DNA of 40,809 nucleotides from Candidatus Protoclostridium stercorigallinarum (GCA_019113275.1 DXHS01000076.1:1-40809); one strand, 5' to 3'; shown: positions 1 through 8,670, numbered from the stretch's first letter. The notes: generated by a model from the letters alone, not told the origin. Program-made: numbers and translations.

Positions 1-64
1 CCCCAAAGGAACCCGAGCCGAAAAGACATTTACAAATATATCGTTATCACAAACGAAAATGTTA

Positions 65-93
65 TTGCATTTGCAATGATCAAGGTGTATAAT
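65..93 (+). promoter_or_regulatory. sigma-A-type promoter for the PP2C/kinase pair
   Basis: TTGCAT (65-70), 17-nt spacer, TATAAT (88-93), about 27 nt upstream of the ATG at 120; GGAGG-like RBS at about 112. Confidence 0.6.
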
Positions 94-119
94 AATCAAA
101 AAGATACACGGAGGAAATA

Positions 120-863
120 ATGAGGCTCGATTTTTCGGAGATATGTTCGAGGGGCGGCAGACCGAGCAATCAGGACAGCGCGTGCGGGCGTTCGGACGGC
201 GGCAAGGCATGTTTCGTCGTCTGCGACGGGCTGGGAGCGTACTCCGGCAGCGGGATAGCCAGCGAAATATGCGCGAGGGAGATGTGCTCGGAGTTCATGG
301 AGCGCGGCAGCGCGACCGCCGACTCCGTGGCTGCGATCACCGAAGAGACGCACCGACGCATAATCGAAGAGAAATATAATTCCGACGGTATGTACAACGC
401 ATGCACCACATTCGCGGGGGTATTTACCGACGGCATACGCACGGTCGTCGCGCATATAGGCGATTCGCGCGTTTATCTCATCCGCGGCGGGGCGATACGT
501 TTCTGCACCGCCGACCACTCGGTGGCGCAGCTGGACGTCACCGGCGGCAGGATATCGCGGCGCGACCTGCGCTTCCACCGCGACCAGAACAAGCTCACCC
601 GCGTGCTCGGCGGCAAACGGTACTTCCCGCCCGACGTGCGCGTATTCGAGGAAGCTCCGCGCGCCGGGGACGCGTTCCTGCTGTGCACGGACGGATTCTG
701 GGAGTACGTCGAAGAGAGCGAGATGGAAGAAGCCCTCGCGCTCGAAGGGGCGGACGGCGGAGATATGCTACGTTTTATGGAAAACAGGCTAATATCCCGC
801 GCTCCCGCGGATAACGATAATTATACGGCGCTGCTCGTGCGCGCCTTAACGGAGGAAGAGTGA
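120..863 (+). CDS. PP2C-family serine/threonine phosphatase
   Basis: PP2C motifs: SNQDS, FVVCDGLG, AHIGDSRVYLIR, TADHS, LLCTDGFWEYV, DNYTALLV. Confidence 0.93.
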   Translation: MRLDFSEICSRGGRPSNQDSACGRSDGGKACFVVCDGLGAYSGSGIASEICAREMCSEFMERGSATADSVAAITEETHRRIIEEKYNSDGMYNACTTFAGVFTDGIRTVVAHIGDSRVYLIRGGAIRFCTADHSVAQLDVTGGRISRRDLRFHRDQNKLTRVLGGKRYFPPDVRVFEEAPRAGDAFLLCTDGFWEYVEESEMEEALALEGADGGDMLRFMENRLISRAPADNDNYTALLVRALTEEE

Positions 864-1807
864 TAACCACGGAAACATCCCTGCTTTGCCCGCGCTGCTT
901 CACCCCCCTTTCGCCGCGCGGCATATGCCCGATATGCGGCAAACGCCCTCCGCGCGTAAGCACGCCCGCGGGGCACCTCGCGCAGGGCACACGCCTTAAA
1001 GAGAGGTATGTAGTATCCTCCGCCATCGGCGAAGGCGGTTTCGGCATAACGTATCTCGGTTACGACGCGATGAAACGCCGCAAAGTCGCGATCAAGGAGT
1101 ACTTCCCTTCCTCCGTCGTCATGCGCGACGGCTGCTCCGCCGTGGTACGATCGGAAAACATGCGCAGCCGCTTTTCCGCAGGCAAAAAACGCTTCACCGA
1201 CGAAGCCAAGAACATGGCGGCGATAAAGGACCTCGACGGCGTGCCCTCCGTCCTCGACTATTTCAGCGAGAACGGAACGGCGTATATCGTCATGGAATAC
1301 CTCGGCGGCGAGACGCTCAAAAACCGCATTTCGGGCAAAGGCAAGATGCGCGAAGAGGAAGCCCTGCGCGTGCTCCGCCCGGTATTCGTCTCGCTCGCGC
1401 TCATACACGACGCGGGGCTCATACACCGCGACGTCTCCGCAGACAACATCATCCTCACCGACGACGGCTCCGCCAAACTCATCGACTTCGGCGCGTCCGT
1501 CTCAACGTCCGCCAAACGGCAGAACATAGAGCTCAAACGCCGCTACGCCCCTCCCGAGCAGTACGAAAAGAACGCCGTTACCGACCGCCGCGTCGACGTA
1601 TACGCCGCGGGAGCCACGCTCTACTACTGCCTCACCGGTTCGCTGCCTCCCGAATCCACCGAGCGCCTCCGCCAGGACAAACTCTCCTTCCCCGCGAAAA
1701 TGTCCCCGAATATGAAGACCGTCCTGACCAAAGCCCTCGCTCTTGACCGCAACGACAGATACCCGGATATGCGGGATCTTCTGCGCGATATCGAAAAAAG
1801 CCGATAG
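860..1807 (+). CDS. Ser/Thr protein kinase with N-terminal zinc ribbon
   Basis: CPRC...CPIC zinc ribbon, GEGGFGITYLG P-loop, VAIKEYFP, HRDVSADN, DFGAS; GTG start overlaps the stop of the phosphatase gene; ends in TAG. Confidence 0.92.
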   Translation: MITTETSLLCPRCFTPLSPRGICPICGKRPPRVSTPAGHLAQGTRLKERYVVSSAIGEGGFGITYLGYDAMKRRKVAIKEYFPSSVVMRDGCSAVVRSENMRSRFSAGKKRFTDEAKNMAAIKDLDGVPSVLDYFSENGTAYIVMEYLGGETLKNRISGKGKMREEEALRVLRPVFVSLALIHDAGLIHRDVSADNIILTDDGSAKLIDFGASVSTSAKRQNIELKRRYAPPEQYEKNAVTDRRVDVYAAGATLYYCLTGSLPPESTERLRQDKLSFPAKMSPNMKTVLTKALALDRNDRYPDMRDLLRDIEKSR

Positions 1808-1872
1808 ATCCCTGTGCGGCGAAACCGCGCCGCCGATCCCTCCCGACTTTGTTCACACACAAGATATTTAGT

Positions 1873-1904
1873 AAAAAGTCCCGCGCTTTCGCGCGGGACT
1901 TTTT
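1873..1904. terminator. bidirectional intrinsic terminator
   Basis: aaaaagtcccgcgctttcgcgcgggacttttt: GC-rich hairpin flanked by A5 and T5. Confidence 0.85.
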
Positions 1905-1974
1905 CGACGATTCCGGATCGGGGCTATTTACGCTTTCGGACCGATCGCATACCGTTTTATCGATATCGGTACCG

Positions 1975-2262
1975 TACCCGGTGCCGACCTAGGGTAGTAC
2001 ACATTTATCGGGCAACATCACGGGTGATGCACGCGAAACGTCGCTCACCGCAGTACAGAGAGTACGATATCGTTCCGTTTCGCGCACCCGATCTCGCGAT
2101 CATCGATAAATGCTCGCTGCAAGGAGATGCTACTCACGAGCCGTTTCTCGGCAGTGCCCTACCGCGCAGCTGTAGTTTACTTCTACGGCAAGCGTGACAC
2201 GCAAGGGAAACAGCCGAAAAGCGCGCTCATTTGCAGTGTTCTATCGGGGTCGGCACCGGGTA
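1975..2262. other. candidate structured non-coding RNA/element of unknown class
   Basis: 14-bp closing inverted repeat tacccggtgccgac (1975-1988)/gtcggcaccgggta (2249-2262), with nested stems 2002-2010/2104-2112, 2021-2026/2085-2090 and 2032-2040/2076-2084; no plausible coding frame. Confidence 0.55.
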
Positions 2263-2271
2263 GCTCTTATA

Positions 2272-3990
2272 TCATATATACAGGGAGTCATAATGTTTCT
2301 CACAGTTAAGACTCATACGCGTATTTGCGACAAAGAACAATCCGACAAGCGCCGCCGCCAAAAGAACGGATACGAGCGATATGCCGTTCATTTCCCAGCC
2401 CGCCATGTAAAGAAGTATGCCGGAGAGCACGAGGGCGACGCCGCAGAGCATGCTCACGCCCATCCCCGCGAGCATGGGAAGGATGGTCGCGGGATTGTTT
2501 TTGACCGCGTCGCGCGGGGTGTTCCAATCGAGACGGGGTTTTTTGAGATCGCGGTAAAGATAGAACTCCGTAGAGCACAGTATCGCCGCGGCGAAGAGCA
2601 GCAGAGCGGATATTATCGCGAGCGGGTCGACGACCCCGAGCACAAAACCGCCCGTGACCGAGATACCGACAAGGCTGACGAGCGCGGATATGCTCGCCGG
2701 CACTATCGCCGATATGCGTTTCGCCATGAGCTGCGTGCGGTAAGGCACGGGTATGAGTTTGCTGTAGACGAAAGTCTTGCCCTCGCGCGTTATCGCGGTG
2801 AGCGCGGAAATATTCATGCCTGCCGTCATAAGCAGTACCATAAACACCGCGCACGGCCACATTATCGCGAATATCATGGTAAGATCGGTTTCGATCGTCT
2901 GCCCCGCAACATTCACTTCCGCGGACTCGATACCGCCCATGACTATCATGAATATGCTCATCAATGGCGCGAGCACGCAGCCCGCAAGGCACTGGAAGGA
3001 GAAAGACGCGTTGCGCAGCAGCATCCTGAATTCCTTTTTCACGAGCGAGCCGAGAAGTCCCGAACTGACGTACTCCCCTTTCTTTACCGCCCCGCCGCCG
3101 TGCTCGGACTGGCGCAGCATGGCGCGCCCGTACATGAGCGCGGATATCGGGAGCAGAACGGCGGCAAGCAGAACGACGCTGCCGAAGAATATCGCGAGGT
3201 CGACGGCAGCCGAAGCCGCGACGTTATCCGCTATCAGCCCGCCGGAAAGCGTTCCGAAGCGCGCGAGCGCGAGCAGCGGATAAAAGACGTACAGCGTATG
3301 CTCGAGCGTCTGTCTTACAGCGGCGAGCGCCTGTTCGGGATCGGTGACCGCGTCGCCCGCGACCGAAGGCGCGAACACGTTGGCAAACACCATGTAAAGC
3401 GTCATGACCGCCGCGAACAGCACAAGCATGAGCACTCCCGCGACCGCGCCGCGGTTACGGAAGAACCCCGCGACGAACGTGAGCGGCACGGAAATTATAG
3501 CCGCGAGCAGTACCGCCGCAAGGGGCACGAACGCGACCGCGACGATCGCCATCACATAATACGCCGCGGACTGCGCGGCTACTATACCGAACACTATCGC
3601 GCCCGGGAGCATGAGCACGGCGGACACGATCGCTTCTTCGACGTATACGACAAACAGTTTGGCGAAAAGCACCGTATTGCTGCTCACGGGCAGGCTGATA
3701 AAAAACTCGCCGTCGCGCGAGAAATACATCTGCGACATCACGGCTACCGTCCCGAACACCAGCGTGAGCAGAAAATCGACGGCGAGCAGCATGCCCGTCA
3801 TCGCCGTCTCGAAACCCAGCCCGCGGGTAAAATATCCGAGCAGCCCGAGCGCGACCGCGATGAATGCCGAAATTATCGCCGCGGCTATCACGCAGCCCGT
3901 GAGCGTCATCTTCCCGCCGCGCTTGCCCGGAAGGTTCTTGCGGAAAGTCATGCCGAGGAGCAGCTTGGTTATGCGTAGAAATCCGCGCAT
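2272..3990 (-). CDS. ABC-2-type transporter permease (about 572 aa, multi-TM)
   Basis: many hydrophobic segments; immediately downstream of an ABC ATPase gene. Confidence 0.8.
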   Translation of the reverse strand: MRGFLRITKLLLGMTFRKNLPGKRGGKMTLTGCVIAAAIISAFIAVALGLLGYFTRGLGFETAMTGMLLAVDFLLTLVFGTVAVMSQMYFSRDGEFFISLPVSSNTVLFAKLFVVYVEEAIVSAVLMLPGAIVFGIVAAQSAAYYVMAIVAVAFVPLAAVLLAAIISVPLTFVAGFFRNRGAVAGVLMLVLFAAVMTLYMVFANVFAPSVAGDAVTDPEQALAAVRQTLEHTLYVFYPLLALARFGTLSGGLIADNVAASAAVDLAIFFGSVVLLAAVLLPISALMYGRAMLRQSEHGGGAVKKGEYVSSGLLGSLVKKEFRMLLRNASFSFQCLAGCVLAPLMSIFMIVMGGIESAEVNVAGQTIETDLTMIFAIMWPCAVFMVLLMTAGMNISALTAITREGKTFVYSKLIPVPYRTQLMAKRISAIVPASISALVSLVGISVTGGFVLGVVDPLAIISALLLFAAAILCSTEFYLYRDLKKPRLDWNTPRDAVKNNPATILPMLAGMGVSMLCGVALVLSGILLYMAGWEMNGISLVSVLLAAALVGLFFVANTRMSLNCEKHYDSLYI

Positions 3991-3991
3991 A

Positions 3992-4732
3992 TCAGACCTC
4001 CTGCGCCGTGCCCGCCACGGAAAGGAATATATCCTCGAGAGACTCGTCGCCCTTGGCGGCTTTTATCTCGTCGAGATCGCCGGCGACTATGAGCCTGCCG
4101 CCGTTTATGATGCCTATCCTGTCGCATATCTTTTCCGCCATATCGAGGACGTGCGTGGAAAAGAACACCACGTTGCCTTTATCGGCATGCGTGCGCATGA
4201 TGTCCTTGAACTGGCGGACGGACTGCGGATCTAGCCCCACCATTGGTTCGTCGAGCACGAGCACGTCGGGGTCGTGTACGAGCGCGCCCACTATGGCTAT
4301 CTTCTGCTGCATGCCGTGGCTGTAAGTGCCTATCTGCCTGTCGAACACTTCGCGGAGAGCAAAGCGGTCTATAAGTTCTTCCGAACGCGCCTTTCTGTCC
4401 TCCGCGGATACGCCGTACATGTCCGCCATAAAGTCGACGAATTCCCTGCCCGTCAGCTTATCGAACAACACGCCGCTGTCCGTAACGAAACCGATATGCT
4501 TTTTAGCTTCTATGGGCGATCTCGTTATATCGCTGCCGAAGACGTTTATGCCGCCCTCGTCGATGGAAAGTATGCCCGTGAGCATCTTTATCGTGGTGGT
4601 CTTGCCCGCGCCGTTGGGACCGAGAAAACCGAATATCTCCCCGGCGTTCAACGAAAGATCGAGGTGATCCACCGCCTTTACCTTGTTGCCTGCGTATGTC
4701 TTGGATACGCCTCCGAATACCACTTCGTTCAA
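3992..4732 (-). CDS. ABC transporter ATP-binding protein
   Basis: Walker A GPNGAGKTT, signature YSHGMQQK, Walker B DVLVLDEP; TTG start. Confidence 0.95.
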   Translation of the reverse strand: MNEVVFGGVSKTYAGNKVKAVDHLDLSLNAGEIFGFLGPNGAGKTTTIKMLTGILSIDEGGINVFGSDITRSPIEAKKHIGFVTDSGVLFDKLTGREFVDFMADMYGVSAEDRKARSEELIDRFALREVFDRQIGTYSHGMQQKIAIVGALVHDPDVLVLDEPMVGLDPQSVRQFKDIMRTHADKGNVVFFSTHVLDMAEKICDRIGIINGGRLIVAGDLDEIKAAKGDESLEDIFLSVAGTAQEV

Positions 4733-4764
4733 TCGAATATCCGTCCTTTAGATAATATATAAAG

Positions 4765-4792
4765 ATTATACACCGTACCCCCCCCCCGTCAA
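4765..4792 (-). promoter_or_regulatory. promoter of the ABC-2 operon with poly-G spacer
   Basis: minus strand TTGACG (4787-4792), 16-nt spacer made mostly of G, TATAAT (4765-4770); C10 run on the + strand at 4778-4787. Confidence 0.7.
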
Positions 4793-4810
4793 ACGTTTTT
4801 CAAACGTTTT
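4789..4810. repeat. perfect 2 x 11-bp tandem repeat (tcaaacgtttt) overlapping the -35
   Basis: tcaaacgtttt|tcaaacgtttt. Confidence 0.8.
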
Positions 4811-4862
4811 CTCATTATTTTTTCGTCGGCGCCGTATACGGAACGACTTTGCGCGGACGGTA

Positions 4863-5582
4863 TCATATACCGTCCGATACCCTGGCAGCCACATCGAGCG
4901 CAAGGGTTATCATCTCCGTAAACGAGCTTTCGCGTTCGTCCGCGCCCAGCGACGCACCCGCAAGGGGCAGATCGCTCACGGCGAGAACGGCGAGAGCGTC
5001 TTTGCCGAGCTTGCGCGCGATGGCGTACAGCATAGCCGTTTCCATCTCGACCGCGAGAGCGCCGCGTTTTTTCCATTCGAGCGCGTGCTCGGGCGGCGAG
5101 TAGAACACGTCGGACGAGTAGACCGCACCTCCGACCGCAGGCAGATTGCGCTCGATCGAACTCTTCCTGGCGAGATCCGTCAGCCGCGCGGACGCAGGTA
5201 TGTTCTCGTAACGCGAAGCACCGAAAAACTTCACCGAATCGGAATCGGTGGCTGCGGTGAGCGCGATGACGATATCGCGCAATCTGAGCCCGTCCGAATA
5301 TCCTCCCGCGCTGCCCGCGCGGATGATGCTCTTTACGCCGAAGAACTCGAACAGCTCGTAGGCGTAAATGCCCATGGACGGCATGCCCATACCACTCGCC
5401 ATCACGGACACGCGCGACCCGAAGTAATACCCGGTGTAGCCCTGCACGCCGCGCACGTCGTTGACGAGACGGGCGTCGGTCAGGTAATTCTCCGCTATGA
5501 ACCGCGAGCGCAAAGGGTCTCCCGGCATAACGACGACGGGGGCGAAGTCCCCCGCTTCCGCTTTGATGTGCGGCGTTGACAT
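4863..5582 (-). CDS. deoD: purine-nucleoside phosphorylase (DeoD type)
   Basis: STPHIKAEAGDFAPVVVMPGDPLRSRFIA, MGMPSMGIYAYELF, IRAGSAGG, VEMETAMLYAIA. Confidence 0.95.
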   Translation of the reverse strand: MSTPHIKAEAGDFAPVVVMPGDPLRSRFIAENYLTDARLVNDVRGVQGYTGYYFGSRVSVMASGMGMPSMGIYAYELFEFFGVKSIIRAGSAGGYSDGLRLRDIVIALTAATDSDSVKFFGASRYENIPASARLTDLARKSSIERNLPAVGGAVYSSDVFYSPPEHALEWKKRGALAVEMETAMLYAIARKLGKDALAVLAVSDLPLAGASLGADERESSFTEMITLALDVAARVSDGI

Positions 5583-5606
5583 TTTACATTCTCCCCTTAT
5601 CCAAGA

Positions 5607-5630
5607 ACAAAAGGCGGAACGATCCGCCTT
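5607..5630 (-). terminator. intrinsic terminator of the parA-like gene
   Basis: minus strand AAGGCGGA-TCGT-TCCGCCTT followed by TTGTTC. Confidence 0.65.
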
Positions 5631-5641
5631 TGCACGGAACG

Positions 5642-6505
5642 TCAGCGTTCCTTTTTTGCCTTTTTCTTTTTAGCCGCCGCGCTCTGCTTGAGCTTGTAAG
5701 ACGCAAGATCGGTGAGCGGAGCAGCCTTCTTTCCGTCGCGGCGAAGGAGTTCCACCGCGAGATCCATATACGCCATCGAGCCCTTGCTCGTCGGGTAATA
5801 CTGCACGACGGGCAGACCGTAGCTGGGCGCTTCGCCGAGCGTCACGTTGCGCGGTATACGCGTTTTGAACACGCTCTTGCCGAACCACTTGAGTATCTCC
5901 TGCGCGACCTGATTGGACAGGTTGCTTCGCCCGTCGTACATCGTCATGACCACGCCCTCTATCTCCAGCGCGTGATTGAGGTGCTTTTTGACGAGCTTGA
6001 CGGTATTCATGAGCTGCGCTATACCTTCGAGCGAGAAGAAGTCGCCGGGCATGGGTATGAGCACCGAATCCGCCGCCGTGAGCGCGTTCACCGAAAAGAC
6101 GTTGAGCGAAGGCGGACAGTCGATGAATATGTAATCGTATTCATCGCGGACGGGCGCGAGCGCTCTGCGGAGCACTTTTTCGCGCGATTCTTCCAGGCTC
6201 ATGAGTTCCACGTCCGCTCCCGCGAATTCTATATTGGCGGGGACGACCTGCAAATTCGGCACCGTCGTGCCGCACACGGTGTCGCGCACGGTGGCGTCGC
6301 CCATCATCACGTCGTATATCGTGCGTTTGAGGTTATCCTTATTGTCGCCGACTATGCCGAAACCGCTCGTCGTGTTCCCCTGCGGGTCTATATCCACGAC
6401 AAGCACTTTATATCCCATCAGCGCCACGAACGCGCTGAGGTTGATGCAGGTGGTCGTTTTGCCCACGCCGCCCTTCTGATTGGAGATCGCTATAACCTTT
6501 GCCAC
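5642..6505 (-). CDS. ParA/Soj-family ATPase
   Basis: SNQKGGVGKTTTCINLSA (deviant Walker A), VVDIDPQGNTTS; start chosen at the GTG with GGGGAGG upstream; Lys-rich C-terminus. Confidence 0.93.
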   Translation of the reverse strand: MAKVIAISNQKGGVGKTTTCINLSAFVALMGYKVLVVDIDPQGNTTSGFGIVGDNKDNLKRTIYDVMMGDATVRDTVCGTTVPNLQVVPANIEFAGADVELMSLEESREKVLRRALAPVRDEYDYIFIDCPPSLNVFSVNALTAADSVLIPMPGDFFSLEGIAQLMNTVKLVKKHLNHALEIEGVVMTMYDGRSNLSNQVAQEILKWFGKSVFKTRIPRNVTLGEAPSYGLPVVQYYPTSKGSMAYMDLAVELLRRDGKKAAPLTDLASYKLKQSAAAKKKKAKKER

Positions 6506-6606
6506 GGCAAGCACCCTCCCCGGTGCAATTCAATAGTAACAAAATGCGCGCGTTATGTCAATGGATTACGCACAAATGCGGGAAAAATTTGTCTTGTAAA
6601 GGTATC

Positions 6607-7470
6607 TCATGTCCGCGCGCTCTTTTTTCTTGCTTCCGAAGGAGTCATGCCGAACTTCTTTCCGAATACGGAAATAAAGCGGCTCACGGAAGGAAAACCG
6701 CATTCCGCGGATATATCCGTTACGCGCATATCCGTACCGAGGAGCATATCGTGCGCACGTTCGAGGCGATAGTGTATCAGGAAATCTACGGGCGAGGTAT
6801 GCAGGTATTTACGGAATATATCTCCCGCGCCGCTGCGGCAGACGTTGCCCGCCCGCGCGATATCGTTAAGACTCACCTTTTCGCCGTAGTTAGCGCATAT
6901 GAATGCGAGCATACCGCGCAGCGACGACAGCGCGGCGTTCCCCCTGCCTTCCGAAGACATGCGCAGTTCATCGTCGCGGTAAAGGACGCTCCATATCGAA
7001 AACGCGCACGCCATTGCGTCCAATACAAAATTGCCGCAGCTTGCCGCCGAGTGCATGGACTCCATGAGCGATGCTATCCTGCCGCCGCTTTCACCCGAGA
7101 ATATCCTGTACGGGCAGGAACGATTATCCGTCACTGGCAGTATATACTTTTCCGTGAGCCGCTCGGGGCAAAGCGTAAAAGGATCGATAAGAACGCAAAG
7201 AAAATCGCAGTCCTCTCCGTCAGAAAAACCGTAATGCAACCTGTCCGAATTGACGAATATGACGCTCCCTTCGCCGAGTTCGACGACATTCCCGTCGACA
7301 AAAAAATTCATGCCGCCGCGATATGCGTAAACGAGCTCGATATCGTTATGCCAATGCGCGGTCTCGGAAAAACCGGGATACGACGAAAGCCTCCCGCGCT
7401 TCACATAAACGCGTATCTCCGACGAGTTATATTTTACGTTTTCCGAACGGTCTGCCCTGATCTCCGCCAT
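6607..7470 (-). CDS. AraC-family transcriptional regulator with N-terminal cupin-like domain
   Basis: HWHNDIELVYAYRGGMNFFVDG cupin; C-terminal HTH VSLNDIARAGNVCRSGAGDIFRKYLHTSPVDFLIHYRLERAHDMLLGT...FPSVSRFISVFGKKFGMTPSEAR; RBS GAGAGG before MAEIR. Confidence 0.92.
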   Translation of the reverse strand: MAEIRADRSENVKYNSSEIRVYVKRGRLSSYPGFSETAHWHNDIELVYAYRGGMNFFVDGNVVELGEGSVIFVNSDRLHYGFSDGEDCDFLCVLIDPFTLCPERLTEKYILPVTDNRSCPYRIFSGESGGRIASLMESMHSAASCGNFVLDAMACAFSIWSVLYRDDELRMSSEGRGNAALSSLRGMLAFICANYGEKVSLNDIARAGNVCRSGAGDIFRKYLHTSPVDFLIHYRLERAHDMLLGTDMRVTDISAECGFPSVSRFISVFGKKFGMTPSEARKKSART

Positions 7471-7552
7471 GATCCTCTCCGTTTTTGGCATATATTTATA
7501 TATTTTCGTGAAATACGGGTAGCATTTAACGCGAACCATGATATATAATTAT

Positions 7553-7581
7553 ATTGTAAAACGCAAACGGACAAATGTCAA
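7553..7581 (-). promoter_or_regulatory. promoter for the AraC-family gene
   Basis: TTGACA (7576-7581), 17-nt spacer, TACAAT (7553-7558) on the minus strand. Confidence 0.6.
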
Positions 7582-7621
7582 GCGCAAAGCGCGGGTACCC
7601 GGTACCGACAAAGGAGGGACT

Positions 7622-7888
7622 ATGATAAAAGTAGAAAACGATACGAAAGTAAAAAGATTCGAGCTTGCAAATGAGCACGGGCGCATGATCACAAGAGCGC
7701 GCTACTGCGACGACGGAACGATAGAGATAACGAACGCACCATTTCTTTACGAGGGCAGGTCGGAGACGATAGTGCTCGGCCGCGGCGAGACTGCGGCGGT
7801 GATAGATCTCGTGCTCGGGCTCAAAGATTTCGGCTTCTCCGTGGCACAAAAACGGCAGCGGAAACGCTCGGCGGCAGATGAGCGATGA
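7622..7888 (+). CDS. small hypothetical protein (about 88 aa)
   Basis: AAAGGAGG RBS directly upstream of the ATG at 7622; terminator downstream at 7927-7949. Confidence 0.65.
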   Translation: MIKVENDTKVKRFELANEHGRMITRARYCDDGTIEITNAPFLYEGRSETIVLGRGETAAVIDLVLGLKDFGFSVAQKRQRKRSAADER

Positions 7889-7926
7889 TACGGACCCCAT
7901 CCGGCTCCGCTCAAAAAAACGGAGCG

Positions 7927-7949
7927 GCCTCCCTTCGGGGAGGCTTTTT
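7927..7949 (+). terminator. intrinsic terminator
   Basis: gcctccc-ttcg-gggaggc-ttttt. Confidence 0.85.
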
Positions 7950-8030
7950 CTGTTCCGTTCTTTCTGTCGGGCTCATAAACCATATACATACGCGCCAACG
8001 GAAACGGCACGAGCAAAAGCTCGTGCCGCT

Positions 8031-8120
8031 GCGCGCCGTTCGGTGTAACTTCGCCGCTCACGCGGCTCGTGGCGTTCGCGCTGCTTCGCATCGCTCGGCT
8101 ACCGGATCCCCAACCTTCGG
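8031..8120. repeat. 90-bp direct repeat, copy 1, containing a short tRNA-Arg fragment
   Basis: about 87/90 identical to 8336-8425; ends in atccccaaccttcgg (tRNA T-arm/variable region). Confidence 0.85.
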
Positions 8121-8172
8121 CTGATGTAAATCGATAACTCCGCTTTGCCCGAAACGTCGGCGCTATTCGCGT

Positions 8173-8218
8173 GCGCGCCAACGGAAACGGCACGAGCAAA
8201 AGCTCGTGCCGTTTCCGT

Positions 8219-8226
<8 letters not shown>
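8173..8226. repeat. perfect 25-bp inverted repeat with AAAA loop, overlapping the tRNA 3' end
   Basis: gcgcgccaacggaaacggcacgagc-aaaa-gctcgtgccgtttccgttggcgcgc. Confidence 0.95.
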
Positions 8227-8295
<69 letters not shown>

Positions 8296-8335
8296 ATATA
8301 TTTTATTGTATAGGATTTGTCAAACTCCTCACGGC

Positions 8336-8466
<131 letters not shown>

Positions 8467-8633
8467 ATATATTTTATTGTATCGGATCTGTCAAACTTCT
8501 CACGGCACACACCATAAGAAGTCGAACGCAACGGCGCGGTATCGCCCGCTTCGTACCGATTGCAATTTATTATAATATTCTCGGGCGCGTTTGTCAAGAA
8601 GAAATGGCGGGTAAAATAAATTTATTTACATTC

Positions 8634-8667
8634 AAGCGCCCGCGGGGACAAGCCGCCGCGGGCGCTT
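8634..8667 (-). terminator. terminator hairpin downstream of the permease operon
   Basis: aagcgcccgcgg/ccgcgggcgctt 12-bp stem just after the stop at 8671. Confidence 0.65.
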
Positions 8668-8670
8668 CGT

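Noticed and set aside
1905-2271. RNase P RNA, tmRNA, SRP RNA, 6S RNA or T-box for the structured element
   Set aside because: Hallmark motifs (GAGGAAAGTCC, tRNA-like tmRNA ends, SRP GGAAG/GCAGC tetraloop domain, AGGGTGGTACCGCG T-box) are absent or only weakly approximated, and no downstream gene fits a riboswitch.
2194-3978. Long + strand ORF (594 aa) antisense to the ABC permease
   Set aside because: His/Arg/Glu/Tyr-rich composition typical of the antisense frame of a GC-rich membrane-protein gene; the opposite strand encodes a convincing permease. The same reasoning applies to 15655..17193 and 22412..23974 (antisense to the zinc-ribbon protein and SecY).
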